A stretch of DNA of 33,093 nucleotides, from NCBI RefSeq assembly GCF_900170035.1, contig NZ_LT828540.1, forward strand, positions 758,524-791,616, given 5' to 3'. This document shows positions 23,747-32,061 of the stretch, one piece after another. How positions within the stretch are numbered: position 1 is the first letter of the stretch; every line of letters begins with the position of its first letter. Source of the DNA: Desulfamplus magnetovallimortis (GTDB lineage Bacteria; Desulfobacterota; Desulfobacteria; Desulfobacterales; Desulfobacteraceae). Below the pieces are notes generated by a model that saw only the letters and a program-made list of their open reading frames with translations, searched no databases and had not been told where the DNA came from. Both the position numbers and the translations under genes were made by a program.

Positions 23747-25411
23747 ATGACCAACAACGTCAATATTTCACACTGGCTCAAAAAGAGCTGTACCAGACAC
23801 CCATATAAAAGAGCTGTTGTATATCCATCTTCCAGGGATCGCTACGGAAGAGTGCTATACAGCCAGATTACCTTTGCCCAGCTTGATGCTGAATCTGATT
23901 TTCTTGCCCACGGCCTCAAGGAGGCAGGGATTAAAAGAGGCGTGAGAACAATCCTCATGGTTATGCCTGGAATTGAATTTTTTTGTCTGACATTTGCCAT
24001 GTTCAAGGTGGGTGCAATACCTGTGGTAGTAGATCCCGGAATGGGAATAAACAGAATGCTCTCATGCTTTCGCCAAAGCTCACCTGAAGCCTTCATAGGC
24101 ATTGAAAAAGCCCATTTGCTTAGGGTACTAAGGCCTGCTACCTTTAAATCAATTCACACACATGTCACAGTTGGCAAGAGATGGTTCTGGGGTGGATACA
24201 CCCTTGAAGATCTCAGAAAAGTCACCATTGAGCCATTTCCCGTTGCCGATACTGTGGAAAATGAAACTGCCGCCATTCTTTTTACAACCGGCAGCACAGG
24301 GCCTGCAAAGGGTGTTGTCTATACACATGGCAACTTTGATGCCCAGATCAGGCAGATCCAAAGCCATTTTGGTATTGAGGAAGATGAGATTGACCTGCCT
24401 ACATTTCCCCTGTTTGCCCTTTTTGACCCGGCTCTTGGAATGACGGCCGTCATTCCTGACATGGATCCGACAAAGCCTGCATTTGTAAACCCTGAGCGGA
24501 TCATTGAAGCCATTGAAAATCATGGAGTCACAAACATGTTTGCATCCCCTGCCCTGCTGAATCGGGTGGGGGCATACGGCAAGGAGCTGGAGCTTCGCCT
24601 TCCATCCCTTCGTCGTGTAGTATCAGCAGGAGCTCCGGTTTCACCTGCAAATATTGAGCAGTTTTCCACAATGCTTAACCCTGATACTGAAGTACATACT
24701 CCGTACGGTGCAACGGAAGCTGTTCCTGTCCTTTCCATTGCAAGCAAAGAGATTCTTGGAGAGACTCGTAAACTAAGTGAACAGGGTTTTGGCATGTGCA
24801 TCGGACGTCCCATATGCGACACTTCCGTGGAACTCATCAAGGTAAATGAAGAGCATATCGGGAAGTGGTCCCGGGATCTTCTTGTTGCAGACAAGGATGT
24901 CGGTGAGATAACAGTAAAAGCTCCTCTTGTGACAAAAAACTACTTTCAGAACCCCAAGGCAGAGCTTTTCTCAAAGATACTTGATGATGAAGGAGGTGTA
25001 TGGCATCGAATGGGTGACCTTGGCTGGCGCGACACCAGAGGAAGAATCTGGTTTTGCGGCAGAAAGAGCCACAGGGTTATCACTGCCCAGGGGACACTTT
25101 TTACAATTCCTTGTGAGGCCATCTTCAACAATCATGATCAGGTATTCAGAAGCGCACTTGTGGGAATCGGTAAGCCAGGTAACCAGATCCCTGTTATATG
25201 CATTGAACCCCTACCAGGGGTGCGTCACCAAAAGGATTTCATTGCAGAGATGCATGAGCTTGCGGCATCCCATCCTCTTACCCAGGACATTGAGCACATA
25301 CTTATTCACAAATCATTTCCGGTTGATATTCGCCACAACTCAAAGATATTCAGAGAAATTCTTGCGGAATGGGCAGCCAAAAAGCTTAAAAACCATATTA
25401 CAGAATCCTGA
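23747..25411 (+). CDS. oleC: OleC-like AMP-forming ligase / beta-lactone synthetase
   Basis: 554-residue adenylate-forming (ANL superfamily) enzyme. The ATP-binding P-loop TTGSTGPAKGVVYTHGNF starts at ~180, an A5-type YGATEAVP lies about 325, A7 is RMGDLGWRDTRGRIWFCGR and the late GRKSHRV core matches OleC rather than ordinary fatty-acyl-CoA ligases. In characterised systems OleC converts a long-chain beta-hydroxy acid to a beta-lactone during head-to-head olefin synthesis, with OleA, OleB and OleD. None of those genes is in the window, so the pathway is either completed elsewhere or the enzyme does something else. AGAGA precedes the ATG. Assignment to the family is firm; the exact substrate is inferred. 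Confidence 0.82.
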   Translation: MTNNVNISHWLKKSCTRHPYKRAVVYPSSRDRYGRVLYSQITFAQLDAESDFLAHGLKEAGIKRGVRTILMVMPGIEFFCLTFAMFKVGAIPVVVDPGMGINRMLSCFRQSSPEAFIGIEKAHLLRVLRPATFKSIHTHVTVGKRWFWGGYTLEDLRKVTIEPFPVADTVENETAAILFTTGSTGPAKGVVYTHGNFDAQIRQIQSHFGIEEDEIDLPTFPLFALFDPALGMTAVIPDMDPTKPAFVNPERIIEAIENHGVTNMFASPALLNRVGAYGKELELRLPSLRRVVSAGAPVSPANIEQFSTMLNPDTEVHTPYGATEAVPVLSIASKEILGETRKLSEQGFGMCIGRPICDTSVELIKVNEEHIGKWSRDLLVADKDVGEITVKAPLVTKNYFQNPKAELFSKILDDEGGVWHRMGDLGWRDTRGRIWFCGRKSHRVITAQGTLFTIPCEAIFNNHDQVFRSALVGIGKPGNQIPVICIEPLPGVRHQKDFIAEMHELAASHPLTQDIEHILIHKSFPVDIRHNSKIFREILAEWAAKKLKNHITES

Positions 25412-25476
25412 ACACTCAACCTATCTACCACTGGACAAATGGAAGTCTGCCGACCAATGGATATCTATTTTCAAGG

Positions 25477-25543
25477 TAAACGGACATAATTGCGTATCAA
25501 TCACCCCCAAATATAAAAATGTTAGCCATTTTCACGGTAAAAA
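25477..25543 (+). repeat. Dispersed repeat family F, copy 2
   Basis: Matches 2971-3040 in reverse complement, including ATTTTCACGGTAAAA. It overlaps the last codons and the stop of the AAA-ATPase-like gene (stop at 25532), which may therefore have been altered by the element. Confidence 0.6.
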
Positions 25544-27130
25544 CAGCTCATGCTTCCAGTCTGATATATTACGGTTGTTAGTGTCAAAGTTGATGCCCAT
25601 AAGATGGACGGTTTTACCCCTTTTCAAAAAGGGGTCTGCATAATTTTTATCTTTTATCTGCTGAATGGCAATTTCACTACTCTGATTGCACTTGAACTCC
25701 AGTATATAAATTTTTTCCTTAAACTCCACTACCATATCAATTCTGCCTTTGCAGGTTAAAACCTCACTGTGGGCACGTACACCAGAGGCTGAAACCATAA
25801 GATAGAACAAGGTGTGAAAATATGCTTCGTCTCTGTGGCTCTCAAGGATGTTGGGAATGGATGCGTAAACAGATTTAATGGTATCCATGAACGATTCAAG
25901 GTCATCCGTGCGAAGATATTTAGAAAGCAGTATGAAACGGGCATACTCACCTCCTCCATCTCCATCTGTATAAGAATAGAAAATGTTTTCGATAAATGCA
26001 GTTTTGACTTCACGGTTTGGATAATCAAATGTATAAAGTTCTTCATCCACATCTTTTATGGTAATGTAGCCGGCCTGAAAAAGCAGAGCATCAAGGTGGG
26101 GGGTTTCAAGATCATACATACTGAATAAAGCTTTAGTGGAATGCAGCTTTTCAATTTCAGGAATATGCCATTTTTTTTCATTAATGAGGTTTACCAGAAA
26201 AGAAGGAGTGCCGGTTTCAAACCAGTAATTTTCAACAGCCATATATTTAAGTGCTGTCATGAGGGAAAAGGGGTTGAACACCTTTATTTTCCTCTTTGAA
26301 AAACGATAGCCATTGTAATGGTTAATAAGTAGATCCATCACATGATAAGGCTCATGGCCATTTTCATCTGCCATCCGTTTTATGTAGGGCATTAAATACT
26401 TTTCAACCTCATCCATTGTATAGCCAAACATATCAGCATACAAATTGAGCATGGTAATATCGGTCAGGTTATTTAGCTCGGAAAATATGGATACCTGGCT
26501 GAATTTGGATACACCTGTAATAAACACAAAACGGGTTATGGGAGAAATTTTTACACCTTTTATAACACCAAAAAAATCTTTTAAAATATCCCTATTTCTT
26601 TTTGCAGTTTCAAGTGCATCATCTCCCTTGCCAAGATGATCAATAAGGGGCTTGTCATACTCATCTATTAAAAAGACAACCGGCATACCGGTTTTTTTGC
26701 TAAGGGCAATGATAAGCTCCCTGAACTTGCCTTTTATAAATGATCGTTTAAGCTCTATGCCGTGACTGGAGGCAATTTCAGTTAAATGCTCCTCAATGCT
26801 CTGCTTAAGCATATCTGGAGTTTCATGACTTATCTCATTGAAATCAAGAGTTATAACAGGATACGGCTTCCACTCCCATCTAATATCTGGGATATTCTTT
26901 TCATCTTTTATCCACAAGCCTTCAAACAGTTCTTCCCTGCCTTCAAAAAGGCATTTCAAAGTTGAAACCATAAGAGATTTACCAAACCTTCTGGGACGAG
27001 ATAAAAAATAGTATTTTCCATCACTTATCATCTGATAAATGTGTCTGGTTTTATCCACATAGATGTCTTTATTGAGTCTTATACTCTCAAATGAAGAGTT
27101 GCCTGTGGGAAGTGTTGGCAGGTTGTTCAT
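25532..27130 (-). CDS. AAA-ATPase-like protein with PD-(D/E)XK nuclease-like domain
   Basis: 532 residues of the AAA-ATPase_like/DUF1703 type. Near the N-terminus YVDKTRHIYQMI and FLSRPRRFGKSLMVST hold a variant Walker A (Lys51 in RRFGKS); VVFLIDEYDKPL is Walker B; FVFITGVSKFSQVS follows. The C-terminal domain has the nuclease core GRIDMVVEFKEKIYILEFKC (D, then E-x-K), as in the PDDEXK_9 family. These proteins occur in many copies in some anaerobes, and their role is unknown; mobile or defence links have been suggested but not shown here. ATG 27130 has AAGGAG at good spacing. The 3' end overlaps a family F repeat. Confidence 0.88.
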   Translation of the reverse strand: MNNLPTLPTGNSSFESIRLNKDIYVDKTRHIYQMISDGKYYFLSRPRRFGKSLMVSTLKCLFEGREELFEGLWIKDEKNIPDIRWEWKPYPVITLDFNEISHETPDMLKQSIEEHLTEIASSHGIELKRSFIKGKFRELIIALSKKTGMPVVFLIDEYDKPLIDHLGKGDDALETAKRNRDILKDFFGVIKGVKISPITRFVFITGVSKFSQVSIFSELNNLTDITMLNLYADMFGYTMDEVEKYLMPYIKRMADENGHEPYHVMDLLINHYNGYRFSKRKIKVFNPFSLMTALKYMAVENYWFETGTPSFLVNLINEKKWHIPEIEKLHSTKALFSMYDLETPHLDALLFQAGYITIKDVDEELYTFDYPNREVKTAFIENIFYSYTDGDGGGEYARFILLSKYLRTDDLESFMDTIKSVYASIPNILESHRDEAYFHTLFYLMVSASGVRAHSEVLTCKGRIDMVVEFKEKIYILEFKCNQSSEIAIQQIKDKNYADPFLKRGKTVHLMGINFDTNNRNISDWKHELFLP

Positions 27131-27453
27131 GGATCACTCCTTAATTCTGTGTCCAGAAATTGGAGGGTATTCTTAAAATCAGGATATTCTGTATTAATAA
27201 ATTGTTCGGTGGTGTCCCAAATATGTTGATGAGCTCTTCACAAACCTTGATTCAGCAGGGCTTTCACAAAAAGATATCAACACTTTTATGACACTACCAA
27301 TTGTTCATTGTAACTCGTCAGTCATAAGTTCTCTAAATGGAGACTACAAATAGTATTTTTCAGAGAATTGAAAGTACAATATGTGGTGGTTGATTTGAGA
27401 AGTTAGGACTCTTGAGATTGTAAGAACAGCTATTTTTCCTGATTCAGACAAAT
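27131..27453. other. Gap between the AAA-ATPase-like and DHH-CBS genes
   Basis: Holds a family C repeat (27313-27413), a 23-bp fragment of family A (27438-27460, reading CCTGATTCAGACAAATTCAG) and, at 27201-27312, a coding-like plus-strand fragment of uncertain meaning. Nothing else recognised. Confidence 0.55.
27313..27413 (-). repeat. Dispersed repeat family C, copy 2 (reverse orientation)
   Basis: Reverse complement matches 9017-9117 with about five differences over 101 bp; ends ACTCGTCAGTCATAAGTTCT and AGAAGTTAGGACTCTTG. It lies downstream of the DHH-CBS gene, with a family A fragment between. Confidence 0.8.
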
Positions 27454-28752
27454 TCAGTCTGGAAGAAGATCATAAAAATAGAGCATGACATCGGAACGGG
27501 TGACAATTCCTATCACCCTGCCATCTTCAATAACAGGGATTCTGCCGATATCGTGCTTGATCATGAGACGTGCAGCATCAATGGCGCTTCTGGTATGGTC
27601 AATGGTTATCACATCCCGGCTCATAAAAGCCTTTACAGGAGACTGCATGTGACTGTTTTTCTTTATTTTTCTGAAATCCCTTCTGGAGATGACCCCCACC
27701 ACATTTTCATTTTCATTAACTACAGGAACACCTGTGCATCCGGTTTCTCTTAATATCATGGCAACCTCGTCAATGGTTGTATCCTCAGTAACCGTCACAA
27801 CAGGATATGACATGATATCGCTCAACATGATTGATGTTTGCTGATTGCCCCTTATCATTTCAATCAGCATCTCTTCAATAACATCGGGATTGGTTGCCTT
27901 TAAAAGGGCAGACCCTGCTCCGGGATGGCCGCCGCCCCCCATACTTCTCATTATAAGGCCAATATTAATCTGCTCAAGATTACTTCTTCCGATAACCATA
28001 CAGCGATCTCTTTCAGTGTCTCTAAAAATGGCAAATGCAGCATCAACATTGACGATTTCCCTGTACATTTGAACCACAACAGAAAGATTCTGCACATGCC
28101 CCTCAATATCCATCCTTGCAATGCTTATGCTGAAGCCCGAAACCTCCATACGTTCAGCATTCTGTATCATTTCAAAAAGGATATCTTTCTGCTTCTTTCC
28201 ATATGAGTGTCTTAAAAATGTTGACAGGATCTGAAGATCCGCCTTTCTGTCAAGAAGATAGGCTGCAGCAAGGGCATCTTTGGAAGTGGTTGAGGTAAAT
28301 GTAAGATTTCCGGTATCCTCGTACAGTCCCATAATAAAAAGGGTTGCCTGAATAGGAGTGATGAGCTTTCTTAATTTCTGGATTTCCATGAGCATCAGGG
28401 TAATATTTGCGCCAAGTTCCTCCCTGTAAACCTCATCTGCTTTTATATCCCCCTCGGGATGGTGATCCCAGTTGATTATTTCAACATTACTTCTTGTTTT
28501 TAAAGGCGCCATTCCATCAAGACGCCTCCAAGAATTAGTATCCACAACAACCATGGATTTAACCTCCTCAAGCTTTATCTCACCCGGAGAGTAAAACCCA
28601 AACAGATCTTTGTGAATGGACAAAAAAGACTTTAGATTAGGATTGACAGAACCAGGCAGCACAGGCTTGGAACCAGGATAAATAATAGTACCCGCCACAA
28701 GGGAGGCAAGTGCATCAAAATCAGTACCTTTATGGGTGGTAATAATCTGCAT
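27454..28752 (-). CDS. DHH-DHHA1 phosphoesterase with paired CBS domains
   Basis: 432 residues. The DHH phosphoesterase part has the metal motifs TDFDALAS (10-17), VVVDTN (about 68-73) and WDHHPEGD (about 95-102); DHHA1 follows with MGGGGHPGAGSA (about 274-285). Two CBS domains (about 312-365 and 375-430: VTVTEDTTIDEVAMIL, GVPVVNENENVVGVISRRDF, IGRIPVIEDGRVIGIVTRSD) likely bind adenosine nucleotides. This order is the N-terminal half of the large DHH-CBS-poly(A) polymerase/CCA-adding enzymes; here the frame ends after CBS with no polymerase. It could be a natural short nano-RNase/pAp phosphatase-like protein or a 3'-truncated enzyme; repeats begin right at its stop. AAGG lies 8 nt before ATG 28752; 33 nt after the membrane protein gene. 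Confidence 0.88.
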   Translation of the reverse strand: MQIITTHKGTDFDALASLVAGTIIYPGSKPVLPGSVNPNLKSFLSIHKDLFGFYSPGEIKLEEVKSMVVVDTNSWRRLDGMAPLKTRSNVEIINWDHHPEGDIKADEVYREELGANITLMLMEIQKLRKLITPIQATLFIMGLYEDTGNLTFTSTTSKDALAAAYLLDRKADLQILSTFLRHSYGKKQKDILFEMIQNAERMEVSGFSISIARMDIEGHVQNLSVVVQMYREIVNVDAAFAIFRDTERDRCMVIGRSNLEQINIGLIMRSMGGGGHPGAGSALLKATNPDVIEEMLIEMIRGNQQTSIMLSDIMSYPVVTVTEDTTIDEVAMILRETGCTGVPVVNENENVVGVISRRDFRKIKKNSHMQSPVKAFMSRDVITIDHTRSAIDAARLMIKHDIGRIPVIEDGRVIGIVTRSDVMLYFYDLLPD

Positions 28753-28785
28753 GGGGAACCTTTTTCTCTTAATCAGAGCAACAGT

Positions 28786-29760
28786 TTATGGATTTTTTTT
28801 CTTTCCTCTCTCTTCATATTCAACGTCTGAATATTCAATCATGGCAGGCTCTTTCTCCTTGTAATTGTCAGGAGGTGGCAAAGCATTGTCATAACGTGCA
28901 TATTCCATCTTGATTTCATATTTACGGATTTCAGTCTGTGCATCCAGGCTTTTTCTGGCAAGTTGATACTTCATATACATAAACCAGGCAAAAAGCAGAA
29001 ACACTGCAATGAGAACAGCAAGGAAAAACCACTTGAAATTGAGTATTGTCTCAATACCAACCTTTGCAAGAAATGTCAGAAGATCTGGAATAACGATATA
29101 AAGAAGCACAGCCGAAAGTATCAAAAAACCGATAATAAAAATATTAAGGCGACTGAGCTGATTAAGAACAGTTTCAGCAGAGCCTGTAACTCCAACTTGG
29201 GTCTGCCCTGACCTGCGTGCCTTTGATTTTGTCCATCTGCGTTTTTTCTTTCCTTCCCCGTCAGGCTTTGCACCATCTTCTATTTCAGACTCTTCTTCGC
29301 TCTTTCCATCTTCACCATAAGATTCATTCTCATCCTCTTCAAAGAGTTTTTGTTGAGCCTCGTCATAGTCGGCACCGCTTTTTTTGCCATAAAGAAGAAC
29401 CATGACCGATCTCAGAACAAAGGCAAGCAGAAGAACAAGGCCAACAGGAATACCTATTGCAGAGGCAAGCCATGCCCTAAAAGGAAAAGGGACATCTTTG
29501 CTGACCAGCTTAACCTGATAGTCATCAATGGAACCAAAAGTATTTTCAAAGTAATATTTATTAAAATTGGTCAATGTCGAACCTTTGACCTGGTAAATAA
29601 CTTCTCCGGAATCATCAAGAACATTCATCCACGACTGCCGCCCTGACTTCATTACCGCCACAGCAAAAATTTCAATTTCAATGAGAAAAAAACCAACAAT
29701 TACTATGATCATGAGCATTTTATAGTCTCTGATCAAATCCGACCAGTTTTTGTTTGCCAT
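28786..29760 (-). CDS. Four-helix membrane protein with charged linker, unknown
   Basis: 324 residues, no family recognised. Four predicted membrane helices (about 15-37, 98-127, 208-237 and 243-266) put both ends in the cytoplasm. A small extracytoplasmic domain (about 38-95, SWMNVLDDSGEVIYQVKGST) lies between helices 1 and 2; a cytoplasmic linker between 2 and 3 is very acidic (EEDENESYGEDGKSEEES) and then very basic (KKKRRWTKSKARR). The tail (about 267-324) is charged, with KYQLARKSLDAQTEIRKYEI probably helical. It precedes the DHH-CBS gene by 33 nt and should share its transcript. AGGGA before ATG 29760. Confidence 0.75.
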   Translation of the reverse strand: MANKNWSDLIRDYKMLMIIVIVGFFLIEIEIFAVAVMKSGRQSWMNVLDDSGEVIYQVKGSTLTNFNKYYFENTFGSIDDYQVKLVSKDVPFPFRAWLASAIGIPVGLVLLLAFVLRSVMVLLYGKKSGADYDEAQQKLFEEDENESYGEDGKSEEESEIEDGAKPDGEGKKKRRWTKSKARRSGQTQVGVTGSAETVLNQLSRLNIFIIGFLILSAVLLYIVIPDLLTFLAKVGIETILNFKWFFLAVLIAVFLLFAWFMYMKYQLARKSLDAQTEIRKYEIKMEYARYDNALPPPDNYKEKEPAMIEYSDVEYEERGKKKNP

Positions 29761-29916
29761 TTGATTTCCCTGTTATCTTTAGTTCTACTTTTATTTACTT
29801 CTATAAATTGTCTGCATCAGGATACCTGAATTTTCAAGGCAGTTTATCAAAATGCAATATATAATAACAGCATATTTTATGATTCATATTTTTTTATCTC
29901 CACATTCTTTCAATTT

Positions 29917-29943
29917 TTGTTTACCTTGGCTTTAGAATATAAT
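29917..29943 (+). promoter_or_regulatory. Candidate promoter for the double-ACT gene
   Basis: TATAAT (29938-29943) is a perfect -10; TTGTTT (29917-29922) is the best -35, but with a 15-bp spacer. It lies in the 253-bp divergent gap, about 70 bp before ATG 30014, and contains the 12-mer TTGTTTACCTTG also found upstream of the ABC1-like kinase. Confidence 0.4.
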
Positions 29944-30013
29944 ATGAAAAGTTTTCTCAATTTCAATGAAGCATTAAAATTTATTTTACCTCATCAGGAG
30001 TTTATGTGTTTTT

Positions 30014-30586
30014 ATGGATAAATTAATAATAACCGTCCTTGGCAAAGACAAACCTGGTATTGTTGCATCTGTTGCCAAAAGCCTTTACCAGATGGACTGC
30101 AATATACAGAATGTCAACCAGATGATTCTGCAGAATGAATTTGCAGGTTTTTTTGTAATAGATCACCCTCCGGAACTTGATATGGAAAAGATCACAAGCA
30201 GATTGACCAAGGATCTGGAAGGGAAAAAACTTCAGGTCTATATTGATGAACTTGCTTCTCCAGCAAATGGTCTCTCCAATGGATATGAAATAGATTCAGG
30301 TTCTGAAGAAACCTTTCTTATTACCACCATAGGACCTGATCAAAAGGGGCTTGTGGCAAAGTTTACTGAGATAATTGCAGAGTTCAATGTAAATATCACA
30401 AACCTTAAAGCTGTTTTCAAGGGTGGAGACGAGCCTTCGGCAAATATAATGAATTATCAGGTTGCAATCCTCCCGGATACTGATCAGGCAGGGCTTTTTA
30501 AGCGCCTTAGAGCAAAAGCTGCTGAACTTGGCCTTGATATAAGCATCCAGCATAAAAATATTTTTGAAACCATTAACAAGATTTAG
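30014..30586 (+). CDS. Double-ACT-domain protein (GcvR-like)
   Basis: 190 residues with two ACT domains, ligand-binding folds that usually sense amino acids: the first begins LIITVLGKDKPGIVASVAKS, the second FLITTIGPDQKGLVAKFTEI, each with the G-x-D-x-x-G-(I/L)-V pattern. There is no catalytic domain or DNA-binding motif. The layout is like GcvR of enterobacteria, but the neighbour (UPF0210 gene, 19 nt downstream) suggests a role with that protein; single-ACT UPF0237 proteins are often paired with UPF0210. The AGGAG at 29996-30000 is 13 nt from ATG 30014, and an intervening ATG (30004) opens a five-codon frame overlapping the start, so initiation here is unusual. Confidence 0.88.
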   Translation: MDKLIITVLGKDKPGIVASVAKSLYQMDCNIQNVNQMILQNEFAGFFVIDHPPELDMEKITSRLTKDLEGKKLQVYIDELASPANGLSNGYEIDSGSEETFLITTIGPDQKGLVAKFTEIIAEFNVNITNLKAVFKGGDEPSANIMNYQVAILPDTDQAGLFKRLRAKAAELGLDISIQHKNIFETINKI

Positions 30587-30605
30587 CGCGGGCAGGAAGA
30601 AAAAA

Positions 30606-31979
30606 ATGTTCAATTCCCATGAAATATTGTCAACCATAGAGATGGTTAAAAACGAGCATCTTGATGTTCGCGCTGTCACACTTGGCATCAACCTTTTTGA
30701 CTGCGTAAGCCACGATCTTGAGGTTTTCAAAAAAAAGATCAGGGCAAAAATAATTAAAAACGCTTCTGAACTTGTAACTGTGTGCGATGCTGTGGGTGAA
30801 AAATACGGCATATCTGTTGTCAATAAACGCATATCTATAAGTCCCATAGGGCTTGTGGCAGCCCCTTTTTCAGCTCCCGAGATGGTTGAAATTGCACATA
30901 CTCTCAACGACATTGCCCGGGAGGTCAACATAGACTTCATGGGAGGCTTTACAGCTCTTGTTGAAAAAGGCATAGCTTCCGGAGATCGTGCATTGATTGA
31001 CGCCCTGCCCCAGGCCCTTGCAGAGACCCAGCGGCTTTGTGCATCTGTAAACGTTGCAACAACCCGCTCCGGCATCAATATGGATGCAGTGCTTGATATA
31101 TCCCGTGCCATCAAAAAGGCCGCACTACTCACCGCAGACGAAGACGGCCTTGCCTGTGCAAAGCTTTGCGTATTTGCCAACATTCCCCAGGACATGCCAT
31201 TTATGGCTGGTGCATATCTTGGTGTGGGCGTGTCAGATGCAGTTATCAATGTCGGGGTCAGCGGCCCTGGTGTTGTAAAAAAGGCAATTGAACGTGCACT
31301 TGAAAAAAATCCAAAACTTCGCCTGGGTCAGATTGCAGAGATCATAAAGAACACGGCATGCAAGGTAACCCGGGTTGGAGAACTGATCGGTCGTGAAGTT
31401 GCCCAGACTCTTAATATAAAATTTGGAGTTGTTGATCTCTCTCTTGCACCTACCCCAACTGTTGGGGACAGCATAGGAGAGATATTCCAGGCACTGGGAC
31501 TTACAAGTATTGGTGTCCCAGGCTCCACAGCAGCACTTGCAATGCTAAACGATGCTGTTAAAAAAGGCGGTGCATTTGCAAGCTCCCATGTGGGGGGATT
31601 AAGCGGAGCATTTATACCTGTAAGCGAAGATCTCAATATTGCAGAGGCTGCAGACAAGGGTTATCTTTCCATTGAAAAACTTGAGGCCATGACCTGCGTC
31701 TGTTCAGTAGGACTTGATATGGTACCAGTTCCAGGTGATATTTCGGAAGAGACCCTTGCCGGCATCATTGCAGATGAGATGGCCATTGGCATGATCAACA
31801 ACAAGACCACTGCCACACGCCTGATACCGGTTCCTGGGAAAAAGGCAGGTGACAAGGTATATTTTGGCGGTCTTCTGGGGGAAGCAAGGATAATGGATGT
31901 GCCACATGCCACAAATAAAGACTGCTTTGTAAGGTATGGAGGAAGGATTCCTGCACCCATACACAGTATGAAGAATTAG
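30606..31979 (+). CDS. UPF0210/PFL family protein (DUF711)
   Basis: 457 residues matching the UPF0210 (DUF711, PFL family) type: VRAVTLGINLFDCVSHD, NKRISISPIGLVAA, DFMGGFTALVEKG, SVNVATTRSGINMDAV, DEDGLACAKLCVFAN, GVGVSDAVINVGVSGPGVV, GVVDLSLAPTPTVGDSIGEI, GSTAALAMLNDAVKKGG and VCSVGLDMVPVPGDI. The function is not established; the fold is related to glycyl-radical-type barrels by name only. ATG 30606 is used because AGGA lies about 9 nt upstream; a TTG at 30564 would overlap the preceding gene. 19 nt separate it from the double-ACT gene, so one operon is likely. Confidence 0.92.
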   Translation: MFNSHEILSTIEMVKNEHLDVRAVTLGINLFDCVSHDLEVFKKKIRAKIIKNASELVTVCDAVGEKYGISVVNKRISISPIGLVAAPFSAPEMVEIAHTLNDIAREVNIDFMGGFTALVEKGIASGDRALIDALPQALAETQRLCASVNVATTRSGINMDAVLDISRAIKKAALLTADEDGLACAKLCVFANIPQDMPFMAGAYLGVGVSDAVINVGVSGPGVVKKAIERALEKNPKLRLGQIAEIIKNTACKVTRVGELIGREVAQTLNIKFGVVDLSLAPTPTVGDSIGEIFQALGLTSIGVPGSTAALAMLNDAVKKGGAFASSHVGGLSGAFIPVSEDLNIAEAADKGYLSIEKLEAMTCVCSVGLDMVPVPGDISEETLAGIIADEMAIGMINNKTTATRLIPVPGKKAGDKVYFGGLLGEARIMDVPHATNKDCFVRYGGRIPAPIHSMKN

Positions 31980-32000
31980 CCTTGTTGTTAACAAAGTATG

Positions 32001-32056
32001 TATAGCTTTCCAGAAAAATATTTTATTTTTTGGTAAAAAAATTAATACAGATAACA
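32001..32056 (-). repeat. Dispersed repeat family D, copy 2 (reverse orientation)
   Basis: TATAGCTTTCCAGAAAAATA and the following AT-rich run match 9163-9216 in reverse complement. Again it lies next to the left end of a family A element. Confidence 0.6.
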
Positions 32057-32061
32057 GATAG

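Noticed and set aside
25617-25636. Hairpin ACCCCTTTTCAAAAAGGGGT as a terminator
   Set aside because: It lies inside the 3' coding part of the AAA-ATPase-like gene and has no following T run on either strand.
27438-27453. Readthrough of the DHH-CBS stop (TGA) as selenocysteine
   Set aside because: The sequence after the TGA is a family A fragment and the frame closes soon; there is no redox motif or SECIS-like hairpin.
30296-31249. 317-codon minus-strand frame opposite the ACT and UPF0210 genes
   Set aside because: The composition is not protein-like and both plus-strand genes match known families over their whole length.
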